From URNF01 sp045638005 (GTDB lineage: Bacteria; Bacillota; Clostridia; Oscillospirales; Acutalibacteraceae), in contig JAZUAN010000057.1 of NCBI GenBank assembly GCA_045638005.1, positions 1 to 30,190 on the forward strand: 30,190 bases of DNA. The letters run 5' to 3'. The first letter of the stretch is position 1. Every line of letters starts with the position of its first letter. A program made the position numbers and the translations under genes. Of the stretch, positions 13,592 through 21,565 are shown piece after piece. Under the pieces are notes generated by a model. The model did not search any database. It was not told the DNA's origin and saw only the letters and a list, made by a program, of their open reading frames with translations.

Positions 13592-15049
13592 TTAGGTTTT
13601 TGCTTTATCTTTATCTTTTTTTGCAGATTTATCCCCGAAATTGTCCTCTTTCGGCTCAGTTTCGCTCTCCTCCATAGGCATGCGCTCGATATGCACCTCG
13701 TCAATACGGCGGTCATCCATCTGTTTGACGGTGAAATGCACGTTCTCAAACTGCACCTCGGGATGCTCGTCCGCTTCGGGGATACGACCAAGCTGCTGTA
13801 AAAGGAAGCCGCCGACCGTTTCATAGTCGCCCTCCGGAAAATCCACTTCCAAAAGATCGCTGAGCTCTTCCATCGAAGCAGAGCCGTCCACCTCAAAACT
13901 GTTTTCGTCCAGCTGGGTGATCTCCTCTTCCTCGTTGTCGAACTCGTCCTGCATGCTGCCCACGATGGATTCCAACAGATCCTCTACGGTGACGATACCG
14001 GCGACACCGCCGTATTCATCCACCACCACCGCCATCTGCATGTGTTTAGCGGTCATTTCGGAAAACAGTTCGCCGCAATGCTTGGTCTCCGGCACGAAAT
14101 AGGTGTCACGGATGAGATTGCGCAGCGAAACCTCCGCGGGTAACTCTCTGCCCACATAAGGCAGCAGGTCTTTGATATGCAGGATACCGATAATATGATC
14201 GACATCCTCTTCATACACCGGCAAGCGGGAGAAACCCTCATCAACACCGATTCTCAGCGCTTCTTCGAGACCGTCCTCGATATCCAGCGCCGCCACATCG
14301 GTGCGGGGGGTCATAACCTCACCGGCGGTCAGGTCGTCAAATTCGAAAATGTTATTGATCATGTCCTTTTGGACTTCTTCAATAACGCCCTTTTCCTCGC
14401 CGACGTCCACCATCATGCGGATCTCTTCCTCGGTCACCAATTCCTCATCCGCGTGCGGATCCATACCGAGTAAACGCACCAGCGCGTTAGTAGAGAGAGA
14501 GAGGAACTTGACAAAAGGCTTGGCGCAGACAGCTACGCCGCGCAGAAGACCGATAAACGCAAACGCGATAGGTTCTGCTTTTTGCATAGCGATACGCTTG
14601 GGCACCAATTCGCCCAGCACCATTGAAAAGTAGGACATGAGCAAGGTGATGACCACAACACTTGCGGACTGTACAAAGCCGAGATGCGCCTGCATCGTGG
14701 GCACCGTTTTGATAAACCACGCAGCCAAAGGCGCAGACAACGATTGTGCCGCCGTTGCGGAGGTCAAGAAGCCGGCAAGGGTGACACCCACCTGAATGGT
14801 CGCAAGAAAACGGGAAGAGTCGGCGGTCAGCGCCAGCACCTGCTTGGCTTTTTTATGACCTTCTTCCGCCATTTTTTGCATTTTGGCATCGTTTAAAGTG
14901 ATGATCGAGGTTTCGGATGCCGCGAAAAATGCATTGCAGAGAATAAGTACAAACAGCAGGATAAGCTGTCCAATGATGTTGCCGGAACCGTCTGCGCTCT
15001 GCGCCGCAGCCGCCAGCATACTAAGTGATCCTGTAGGAGCAGGGTCCAT
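13592..15049 (-). CDS. CNNM/CorC (HlyC) family membrane protein
   Basis: A 485-residue hemolysin-family protein, thought to act in divalent cation (Mg2+ or Co2+) efflux or homeostasis. Domains in order: an N-terminal CNNM (DUF21) membrane domain with four helices (LILLFVLILCNAFFAASETSI first, then AGFLTSATAA and LVPKRIAMQKAE), a CBS pair starting near TAGEVMTPRTDVAAL and ending with VVDEYGGVAGIVTVEDLLE, and a CorC_HlyC domain (ENSFEVDGSASMEELSDLL). A charged tail rich in Asp and Lys follows. The frame is open to 15172, but the promoter at 15122-15150 excludes starts there. ATG 15049 is chosen, with AAAGGGG about 13 bases upstream, a rather long spacing. Confidence 0.92.
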   Translation of the reverse strand: MDPAPTGSLSMLAAAAQSADGSGNIIGQLILLFVLILCNAFFAASETSIITLNDAKMQKMAEEGHKKAKQVLALTADSSRFLATIQVGVTLAGFLTSATAAQSLSAPLAAWFIKTVPTMQAHLGFVQSASVVVITLLMSYFSMVLGELVPKRIAMQKAEPIAFAFIGLLRGVAVCAKPFVKFLSLSTNALVRLLGMDPHADEELVTEEEIRMMVDVGEEKGVIEEVQKDMINNIFEFDDLTAGEVMTPRTDVAALDIEDGLEEALRIGVDEGFSRLPVYEEDVDHIIGILHIKDLLPYVGRELPAEVSLRNLIRDTYFVPETKHCGELFSEMTAKHMQMAVVVDEYGGVAGIVTVEDLLESIVGSMQDEFDNEEEEITQLDENSFEVDGSASMEELSDLLEVDFPEGDYETVGGFLLQQLGRIPEADEHPEVQFENVHFTVKQMDDRRIDEVHIERMPMEESETEPKEDNFGDKSAKKDKDKAKT

Positions 15050-15121
15050 GGTGAAAAGATTTCCCCTTTCGATACTCGGATGATGAATTTTACGGCAAAG
15101 CCATAGTATCCGATTATGATA

Positions 15122-15150
15122 ATAATAGCGAGTTTTTCGTATTCTGTCAA
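15122..15150 (-). promoter_or_regulatory. Promoter of the CNNM/CorC gene
   Basis: TTGACA (15145-15150), 17 bp and TATTAT (15122-15127) on the minus strand, leaving a leader of about 65 bases. Confidence 0.82.
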
Positions 15151-15336
15151 CTTCGAAAAAACGAGAAAACAAGAGAAAATCATATAAAAAACGGAGAAAA
15201 CAAGAGAAAACACACTAACCTTTCCTCGACTAAACCCGATTTTAACCAAAACGTCCGTTTTCCTTATTTTTGCAGCCAAGGAAAAAATTTTTTCTTGCGT
15301 TTGCTATAAAAACAACAAGAAAACCGCCCTTTTCCC
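15151..15336. other. AT-rich divergent intergenic region
   Basis: The gap between the divergent CNNM and PFOR promoters holds A-rich tracts and no ORF or riboswitch that I recognise. Repeated GAGAAAAC-like words (near 15160-15210) are noted but form no clear array. Confidence 0.4.
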
Positions 15337-15365
15337 TTTACAATCTACAAAAAATATGTTATTGT
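15337..15365 (+). promoter_or_regulatory. Promoter of the PFOR gene
   Basis: TTTACA (15337-15342), 17 bp and TATTGT (15360-15365). The predicted start (about 15372) coincides with the beginning of the GC-rich hairpin at 15373. Confidence 0.6.
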
Positions 15366-15372
15366 ATTAGGC

Positions 15373-15401
15373 GGTATAGCGCGCGTGCGCGCGTATATAC
15401 C
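15373..15401 (+). promoter_or_regulatory. 5'-end hairpin of the PFOR mRNA leader
   Basis: GGTATAGCGCGC (15373-15384) pairs with GCGCGC (15387-15392) and TATACC (15396-15401), with a GTA bulge and only two bases between the inner arms. No T run follows, so it is not a terminator. A 5'-terminal stem of this kind would be expected to protect a transcript from decay. AAAGGAGG follows at 15426-15433. Confidence 0.5.
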
Positions 15402-15442
15402 AAAAATTATGTTATTTTAATCCTTAAAGGAGGAATATACCA

Positions 15443-18400
15443 ATGGCAAGAAAATTCAAGACCATGGACGGTAACAATGCTGCGGCATACGTGTCTTATG
15501 CATTTACCGAGGTTGCGGGCATCTATCCGATCACCCCTTCCAGCCCCATGGCGGACTACGTTGACCAGTGGGCAGCCGCAGGCGTGAAAAACATCTTCGG
15601 TACCACCGTCAAAGTGTCCGAGATGCAGTCCGAGGCCGGCTCTGCCGGTACTGTGCACGGCTCCCTGAACGCAGGTGCGCTCACCACCACCTACACCGCT
15701 TCTCAGGGTCTGTTGCTCATGATCCCCAACATGTACAAAATCGCGGGCGAGTTGCTCCCCTCGGTGTTCCACGTGTCTGCCCGTTGTGTGGCTTCTCACG
15801 CGCTGAACATCTTCGGTGACCACTCTGACGTGTATGCTTGCCGTCAGACGGGTTTCGCCATGCTGGCTGAGACCAACACGCAGGAGGTTATGGACCTCGG
15901 CGCTGTCGCGCACCTCGCCACCATCGAGAGCCGCGTGCCGTTCATCAACTTCTTCGACGGCTTCCGTACCTCTCACGAGATCCAGAAGATCCAGATCTGG
16001 GACTACGAAGATCTCAAAGAGATGTGCGATATGGACGCTGTTGCGGCGTTCCGCAAACGTGCACTCAACCCCGAGCATCCTGTGATGCGCGGTTCTCACG
16101 AGAACGGCGACATCTTCTTCCAGCATCGTGAGGCGTGCAACAAGTACTATGATGCAGTGCCCGCTATTGTTGAGAAGTATATGGACAAAGTCAATGCCAA
16201 ACTCGGCACCGACTACAAACTGTTCAACTACTATGGTGCTGCTGACGCTGATCGCGTTATCGTTGCCATGGGTTCTTTCTGTGACGTGGCTGAAGAGGTC
16301 ATCGACTATATGCTCGCCAAAGGCGAGAAGGTCGGCCTTGTCAAGGTTCGTTTGTATCGCCCGTTCAGTGCAGAGAAACTCGCTGAGGCCATTCCGGCTA
16401 CCGCGAAGAAGATCGCTGTGCTTGACCGCACCAAGGAGCCCGGCTCCCTGGGCGAGCCGCTTTACATGGACGTTGTTACCGCTCTGGCGAAGGTCGGTCG
16501 CGGCGGCGTGAAAGTGGTTGGCGGCAGATACGGTCTCGGTTCCAAGGACACCCCGCCGTCCAGCGTTTTCGCTGTATACGACGAGCTGGCTAAGGACGAG
16601 CCCAAAGAGCAGTTCACCCTCGGTATCGTGGACGACGTGACCGGTCTCTCTCTCGAAGAGAAGCCCGCTCCCGGCACCGCGGCTGCCGGCACCATCGAGT
16701 GCAAATTCTGGGGTCTGGGCGGCGACGGTACCGTTGGCGCAAACAAGAACTCCATCAAGATCATCGGTGACCACACCGAGAAATACGTGCAGGCATACTT
16801 CCAGTATGACTCCAAAAAGACCGGTGGCGTGACCATCTCCCACATCCGTTTCGGCGATCAGCCGATCAAGAGCCCCTATTATATCAATAAGGCTGACTTC
16901 GTGGCTTGCCACAACCCGTCTTATATCCTCAAGGGCTTCAAGATCGTCAACGACGTGAAACCCGGCGGTGTGTTCCTCATCAACTGCCAGTGGACTCCTG
17001 ATGAGCTCGGCGAGCACCTCAATGCGGAGACCAAACGCTATATCGCTGAAAACAACATTCAGCTGTACACCGTTAACGCTATCGACCTCGCTGCGAAGGT
17101 CGGCATGGGCAAGCGTACCAACACCATCCTGCAGGCTTCCTTCTTCGCACTGGCAAACGTTATGCCGATCGAAGAAGCTGTGCAGTACATGAAGGACGCT
17201 GCTACCAAGTCCTACTCCAAGAAGGGTATGGACGTTGTCGAGAAGAACCACAACGCTATCGACGCCGGTGTGTCCGCGTTCGTGAAGGTGGACGTGCCTG
17301 CTGATTGGGCGAACGCTACTGACGCTGTTGCGGCTGACGCTGCCGAAGGTCCCGCGAAACTGGTCAAGATGGTTGATACCATCCTCAAACCCGTTTCCAA
17401 GATGGACGGCGACTCTCTGCCGGTTTCCGCGTTTATGGATCACGCTGACGGCACCTTCGAGCACGGCGCTTCCGCTTACGAGAAACGCGCTGTTGCCGTT
17501 ATGGTTCCCGAATGGGATCCCAACACCTGTGCAAAATGTAACAAGTGTTCCTTCGTGTGTCCGCATGCGACCATCCGTCCGTTCGCTCTGAACGCCGACG
17601 AGAAGGCTGCTGCTCCTGCTGACACCAAGTTTGCTCCCAAGCCGATCGTCAAGACCGAGTACACCTACACCCTCGCTGTCTCCCCCATGGATTGTATGGG
17701 TTGCGGCGTCTGCGTAGGCGTCTGCCCGACCAACTCTTTGAAGATGGTTGCCAGAGAGAGCCAGGATGCACAGCAGCCTGTGTTCGATTACATGGTGGCG
17801 AACGTTACCGAGAAACCCGAGGTTTGCGGTACTTCCGTTATCGCTAGCCAGTACAAACAGCCGCTGCTCGAGTTCTCCGGCTCCTGTGCGGGTTGTGCTG
17901 AGACCGCGTATGCACGTCTCATCACCCAGCTCTTCGGCGATCGTATGTATATCTCCAATGCTACCGGTTGTTCCTCCATCTGGGGCGGCCCTGCGGCGAC
18001 CTCTCCCTACACCGTCAACAAGAACGGTCAGGGTCCTGCTTGGGCGAACTCCTTGTTCGAGGACAACGCTGAGCACGGCTTCGGTATGTACCTCGGCCAG
18101 AAAGCTGTCCGCAACCGTCTCATCGACCTGATCGAAGAAATGGCTGCTTCCGACAAAGCTTCCGCTGAGTTCAAGGCTGCTGCCGAGCAGTATATGGCTA
18201 CCGTCAACGACGGCAAGCTCAACGGCGCTGCTACCGACGCTCTCGTTGCTGAGCTCGAAAAAGCGGCTGCTGCCGGTTGCCCGACCGCACCGGTAATCCT
18301 CGCTGACAAAGAATTCTTGTCCAAGAAATCCGTTTGGATCTTCGGTGGTGACGGCTGGGCTTATGACATCGGCTTCGGCGGTGTTGACCATGTCCTCGCT

Positions 18401-18988
18401 TCCGGCGAAGACGTGAACATCATGGTGTTCGATACCGAAGTGTACTCCAACACCGGTGGTCAGGCTTCCAAGGCTTCTCAGATCGGTCAGGTCGCACAGT
18501 TCGCTGCTGCGGGTAAAGCCATCTCCAAGAAGTCTCTCGCTGAGATCGCTATGTCCTATGGCTATGTGTACGTTGCACAGATCGCTATGGGCGCTGACAT
18601 GAACCAGACTGTGAAGGCTATCGCTGAAGCAGAAGCATATCCGGGTCCGTCCCTCATCATCGGCTACGCTCCTTGTGAGATGCACTCCATCAAGGGCGGC
18701 ATGGTCAACTGCCAGGCTGAGATGAAGAAGGCTGTGGATTGCGGCTACTGGAACATGTTCCGCTTCAACCCGGCTCTCAAAGCCGACGGTAAGAATCCCT
18801 TCTCGCTGGACAGCAAAGCTCCCACCGGCGACTACAAGGAATTCATCCTCAATGAGGCTCGCTACTCCTCCCTCACCCGTTCCTTCCCGGATCGTGCTGA
18901 AGAGTTGTTCGCGAAAGCCGAGGCCGCTTCTGTGGCTCGCTACGAGCACCTGGTCAAACTGGGTAAGCTCTACGGCAACGAGGAATAA
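15443..18988 (+). CDS. nifJ: Pyruvate:ferredoxin (flavodoxin) oxidoreductase, single-chain
   Basis: An 1181-residue enzyme that oxidises pyruvate and CoA to acetyl-CoA and CO2, passing electrons to ferredoxin; the central step of anaerobic pyruvate use. All domains are present: pyrimidine-binding N-terminus (IYPITPSSPMADYVDQWAA), domains III and II, the gamma-like region (FWGLGGDGTVGANKNSIKII), a two-cluster ferredoxin insert (Cys696/699/702/706 and Cys751/754/757/761), and the TPP domain (GDGWAYDIGFGGVDHVLASG, then EVYSNTGGQASKAS). The extra Cys residues for the proximal cluster (CAGCAET near residue 815) are visible. The length is typical. Codon use is strikingly biased towards C- or G-ending codons and a few GCT/GGT, unlike the neighbours, indicating very high expression. 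ATG 15443 has AAAGGAGG 9 bases upstream. Confidence 0.98.
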   Translation: MARKFKTMDGNNAAAYVSYAFTEVAGIYPITPSSPMADYVDQWAAAGVKNIFGTTVKVSEMQSEAGSAGTVHGSLNAGALTTTYTASQGLLLMIPNMYKIAGELLPSVFHVSARCVASHALNIFGDHSDVYACRQTGFAMLAETNTQEVMDLGAVAHLATIESRVPFINFFDGFRTSHEIQKIQIWDYEDLKEMCDMDAVAAFRKRALNPEHPVMRGSHENGDIFFQHREACNKYYDAVPAIVEKYMDKVNAKLGTDYKLFNYYGAADADRVIVAMGSFCDVAEEVIDYMLAKGEKVGLVKVRLYRPFSAEKLAEAIPATAKKIAVLDRTKEPGSLGEPLYMDVVTALAKVGRGGVKVVGGRYGLGSKDTPPSSVFAVYDELAKDEPKEQFTLGIVDDVTGLSLEEKPAPGTAAAGTIECKFWGLGGDGTVGANKNSIKIIGDHTEKYVQAYFQYDSKKTGGVTISHIRFGDQPIKSPYYINKADFVACHNPSYILKGFKIVNDVKPGGVFLINCQWTPDELGEHLNAETKRYIAENNIQLYTVNAIDLAAKVGMGKRTNTILQASFFALANVMPIEEAVQYMKDAATKSYSKKGMDVVEKNHNAIDAGVSAFVKVDVPADWANATDAVAADAAEGPAKLVKMVDTILKPVSKMDGDSLPVSAFMDHADGTFEHGASAYEKRAVAVMVPEWDPNTCAKCNKCSFVCPHATIRPFALNADEKAAAPADTKFAPKPIVKTEYTYTLAVSPMDCMGCGVCVGVCPTNSLKMVARESQDAQQPVFDYMVANVTEKPEVCGTSVIASQYKQPLLEFSGSCAGCAETAYARLITQLFGDRMYISNATGCSSIWGGPAATSPYTVNKNGQGPAWANSLFEDNAEHGFGMYLGQKAVRNRLIDLIEEMAASDKASAEFKAAAEQYMATVNDGKLNGAATDALVAELEKAAAAGCPTAPVILADKEFLSKKSVWIFGGDGWAYDIGFGGVDHVLASGEDVNIMVFDTEVYSNTGGQASKASQIGQVAQFAAAGKAISKKSLAEIAMSYGYVYVAQIAMGADMNQTVKAIAEAEAYPGPSLIIGYAPCEMHSIKGGMVNCQAEMKKAVDCGYWNMFRFNPALKADGKNPFSLDSKAPTGDYKEFILNEARYSSLTRSFPDRAEELFAKAEAASVARYEHLVKLGKLYGNEE

Positions 18989-19050
18989 TCTCTCAATAGC
19001 AAACCACGCCCCTGTGAAAACAGCGGGCTGGTTTTCATTTGCACGAAAAT

Positions 19051-19084
19051 GAAATATCCCCCGCTATGCGGGGGAATATATTTC
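19051..19084. terminator. Probable terminator between the convergent PFOR and rnf operons
   Basis: CCCCCGC (19058-19064) and GCGGGGG (19068-19074) form a strong stem with a 3-base loop, extended by GAAATAT (19051-19057) with ATATTTC (19078-19084). The flanks are A/T-rich on both sides but without a clean T run. It lies between the PFOR stop (18988) and the last gene of the opposing operon (19098). Confidence 0.55.
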
Positions 19085-19097
19085 ACTAGAACAACCT

Positions 19098-20324
19098 TTA
19101 TTCCGTAGTATGGGAAAGGGCGGCGAAATCGTAGGTGCCGCTCTCATTATACACAAAGTAGGAGGTGTTCGCATTTTTTGCGCACACTGCATTAATCTGC
19201 GTCGAAGCGGTAGAACCGCTGATTGACACCGCTGTGGCGGGGCGCTTTTCGGTCGGCTGCGCCTCTACCCGTGCGCCCAGTACATCAGTAATACGGCTGA
19301 GGATATCCGACATAGCGGTTTCGGAAACGGGCAGCATCTCCTCCCCTGTCGCAATTTTTTCGCCAAGCGCGGATACCCGCGTATCTGCTACTACCATTGT
19401 CGCACCTAACGAGAGCGGATTTGCATGGTAGCCGGCGGTATTATTGCCCAGCGCTGCATTAGCAGAGCAACGCAGCAAAATCGGAATTTCGCACAGCGTA
19501 TCCATACGGGTCATAAACTGCGCGAGCACTTCTCCTTTGGAAAGGGTAGCGTCACCCACAGCGGTAAAGTCTGCCTGTGAGGTTTGGGTGGGGAAATACA
19601 CGCCGTCCAGCATGATAGCGCCCGCGCCTGCAATTCGCAGTTCCTCCGCAAGACCGACAATATACGCCTGTGCCGCATCGGCATAGGGGTTTAACCACGG
19701 TCTGCCGCCGTTCTGCGGATCGCCATCATACCACGTCCAATCCGCGTGTCCTTCCACCGTCACCTTTGCGCCCGGAATGTTGCGGGAAGCGACGGTGTCC
19801 TCAAACGCATACAAAAGCGGTATCGGCGAAATACCCGCCTCGCGCATAGTGGCAAATGCATCAGTCAGCGCGCTGAGCGACAGCGCATCCTCGACAGCGG
19901 CGCCCGCAGTCTTGCTCGCTTCTGTGTTGGAAATATAGCATACACCGCCGTCTTTATTTTTGAGTTCTATGACCGCACAATTAAAGCCGGCAGCAGCGGC
20001 ATTAGCCGCGGTCTGCTTCAAAGCCTCAACATCTTTCAAGGCGGTGTACGGTATGACAAACCCACGAAAAACCGTTTGTTCTGTCACGATAGGCGGTGCA
20101 GTAGTGGTAGAAGTAGTCGTATCACCCGCAGCGGTGGTAGTGCCGGTGGTCACACCGGTCTGTGCCGCAGGCACGTCTGCCTTTTTGCCGGCAAGCAGCT
20201 TTGCTGCAAAAAAACTGCCGGGTATCAAGATCAGGGCGGCAAGCACCCATCCCAGCACCTGTCCCCAAGGGGATCTACGGCGGCTGTAAAATGTACGCCG
20301 TTTACGGTGCACCTTTTGACCCAT
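19098..20324 (-). CDS. Membrane-anchored putative glycoside hydrolase (DUF4015-like)
   Basis: A 408-residue protein with a very basic N-terminus (KVHRKRRTFYSRRR), one membrane helix (about residues 22-42, VLGWVLAALILIPGSFFAA) and a Thr/Ala-rich linker (about 52-82). The extracellular domain resembles DUF4015 putative glycoside hydrolases: RGFVIPYTAL, AAAGFNCAVIELKNKDGGVCY, IPLLYAFED and AGAIMLDGVYFPT, with WYDGDPQNGGRPWLNPYAD in the substrate-side region. It starts 13 bases after rnfA, with its TAGGAGG site overlapping the rnfA stop codon, so it is part of that operon. Why such an enzyme is coupled to an Rnf-like complex is unknown. Function is inferred only from fold-family resemblance. Confidence 0.75.
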   Translation of the reverse strand: MGQKVHRKRRTFYSRRRSPWGQVLGWVLAALILIPGSFFAAKLLAGKKADVPAAQTGVTTGTTTAAGDTTTSTTTAPPIVTEQTVFRGFVIPYTALKDVEALKQTAANAAAAGFNCAVIELKNKDGGVCYISNTEASKTAGAAVEDALSLSALTDAFATMREAGISPIPLLYAFEDTVASRNIPGAKVTVEGHADWTWYDGDPQNGGRPWLNPYADAAQAYIVGLAEELRIAGAGAIMLDGVYFPTQTSQADFTAVGDATLSKGEVLAQFMTRMDTLCEIPILLRCSANAALGNNTAGYHANPLSLGATMVVADTRVSALGEKIATGEEMLPVSETAMSDILSRITDVLGARVEAQPTEKRPATAVSISGSTASTQINAVCAKNANTSYFVYNESGTYDFAALSHTTE

Positions 20325-20337
20325 AAGAAAATGCCTC

Positions 20338-20934
20338 CTAAATTAGCGATATCGTCTGTGAAAATCCGAGAATAGCCAGCGCAAGCAGACCTACGTACAC
20401 CAGTATGATAGGCAAGCCGCGGAACGCGGGCGGAATATCGGGGTTATCCATGCGTTCAATACCCTCCGCCGTGAGCAAGCTGAGAATGATAAAGCCTAAG
20501 CTCGCACCTAAAGCAGTGCCGATAGCACCGAAAAAAGAGGTGGAGAAATTGTGGTTGCAAATAAGCGCAATGCCGATGACCAGATTGTTAAAAGCGGAAA
20601 GCGATAAGTATTTACCCGCCCGCGCATAGAAGTTTGGGAAACTTTTGGAATAGATCAACGCAGAAACGCAATATAGTATCGCCGACACCGCAACGATCAT
20701 CAGCGGACGTAACAGCTTTGCCCAAAAGCCGGTGCCGATCAACATATCCAGCGGATAGCAGATTGCAACGGTCAGCACCGAAAAAGCGGCAAGCATCGCA
20801 GAAAAAACACCGAGATCTTTCGGGTGACGCACGATGCGTAGCAGCATTGAGGAGCCAAAGCCGGTGGTCAGCACGATATTCTGTGCAAGCGCGCTGCTAA
20901 AAAGGAACAGAATAAAACTCCATACCTCATTCAT
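20338..20934 (-). CDS. rnfA: RnfA-like (Rnf-Nqr domain) membrane subunit lacking the cluster cysteines
   Basis: A 198-residue protein with six hydrophobic segments, homologous to RnfA/NqrE. The C-terminus DIPPAFRGLPIILVYVGLLA matches the family well. In canonical RnfA one Cys lies in FLG-x-C-P and one in LPLIT-x-NC, and both bind the intramembrane [2Fe-2S] cluster shared with RnfE. Here the equivalent stretches read TTGFGSSM (Ser29 in the Cys position) and LSLSAFNNLV (Asn117), so both ligands are gone. Other Cys (59, 89, 126) are elsewhere. The frame is open far upstream, but ATG 20934 is the family start and overlaps the rnfE end by 8 bases. The alignment was made by eye. Confidence 0.82.
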   Translation of the reverse strand: MNEVWSFILFLFSSALAQNIVLTTGFGSSMLLRIVRHPKDLGVFSAMLAAFSVLTVAICYPLDMLIGTGFWAKLLRPLMIVAVSAILYCVSALIYSKSFPNFYARAGKYLSLSAFNNLVIGIALICNHNFSTSFFGAIGTALGASLGFIILSLLTAEGIERMDNPDIPPAFRGLPIILVYVGLLALAILGFSQTISLI

Positions 20935-21565
20935 GGATGATCGCCTCCTCTTCGCCGAGCGCACGCATGTATTTTGTTTTGATATGCTGCATGAGTGCGG
21001 ACATAAAGCCCAATAAAATGATCGCAGCAAACGGATACGCGGCTTCCGGGAAACGGGCTTCATATCCCATCGGCACACCCCAAATGGTGCCGCTGATCGC
21101 CAGTTCACGCAGGGTTGCCACAATACAAATCACGATACCAAAGCCCAGCGCCGTACCAAGTGAATCGGCAATCGCGAGCAGCGAATTGCGTCCCACCGAA
21201 AAGCCGCCTACATGGTACGTGAAAAGGGTGTTCACCGCCATCAGCGGTAAAAACACGTATAAAGACGCGTACAATTCCGGCGACACATAGGTGGTCATAA
21301 CCAGACCGCAAGCCACCATCATGATCATGGCGAGCAGAGTGTACACCGGTGCGCGTAGGATAGGCGGCAGTTTTTTACCCACGGCAGACATCAAAAGACT
21401 GCTGGGCAGCAGCACCGCTAAGGTGCAAACGGTCAGCGCCGCCGCGCGCTGCAAGGAGGTGCCCGCTGCAATGATAGGGCAAATACCCAAGCCTTGCATC
21501 AGCACCACGTTTTCGGAGGCGAACGCACGTAAGAACACCCGCTTGATATGTTCGGTCAGTTTCAT
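20927..21565 (-). CDS. rnfE: RnfE-like (Rnf-Nqr domain) membrane subunit with one cluster cysteine lost
   Basis: A 212-residue, six-helix homologue of RnfE/NqrD. The first cluster motif is kept (MQGLGICPIIAAGTS, Cys29). The second, normally LPLI-x-x-NC followed by GRAEAFA, reads LPLMAVNTLFTYHVGGFS, so Thr113 replaces the Cys and the acidic G-R-A-E element is missing. GLGYGF-like LGTALGFGIV and TLRELAISGTIWG follow the family pattern. The start overlaps the rnfD stop by 4 bases (ATGA), leaving no room for rnfG, which normally sits between rnfD and rnfE. In canonical complexes this subunit forms the ion path with RnfA. Confidence 0.83.
   Translation of the reverse strand: MKLTEHIKRVFLRAFASENVVLMQGLGICPIIAAGTSLQRAAALTVCTLAVLLPSSLLMSAVGKKLPPILRAPVYTLLAMIMMVACGLVMTTYVSPELYASLYVFLPLMAVNTLFTYHVGGFSVGRNSLLAIADSLGTALGFGIVICIVATLRELAISGTIWGVPMGYEARFPEAAYPFAAIILLGFMSALMQHIKTKYMRALGEEEAIIHE

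Noticed and set aside
15407..18949. A 1180-codon ORF on the minus strand opposite PFOR
   Set aside because: It is codon-aligned with PFOR and exists because PFOR avoids TTA, CTA and TCA. Its product is rich in His, Val and Gly in a pattern expected from complemented codons, and there is no ribosome binding site or recognisable domain.
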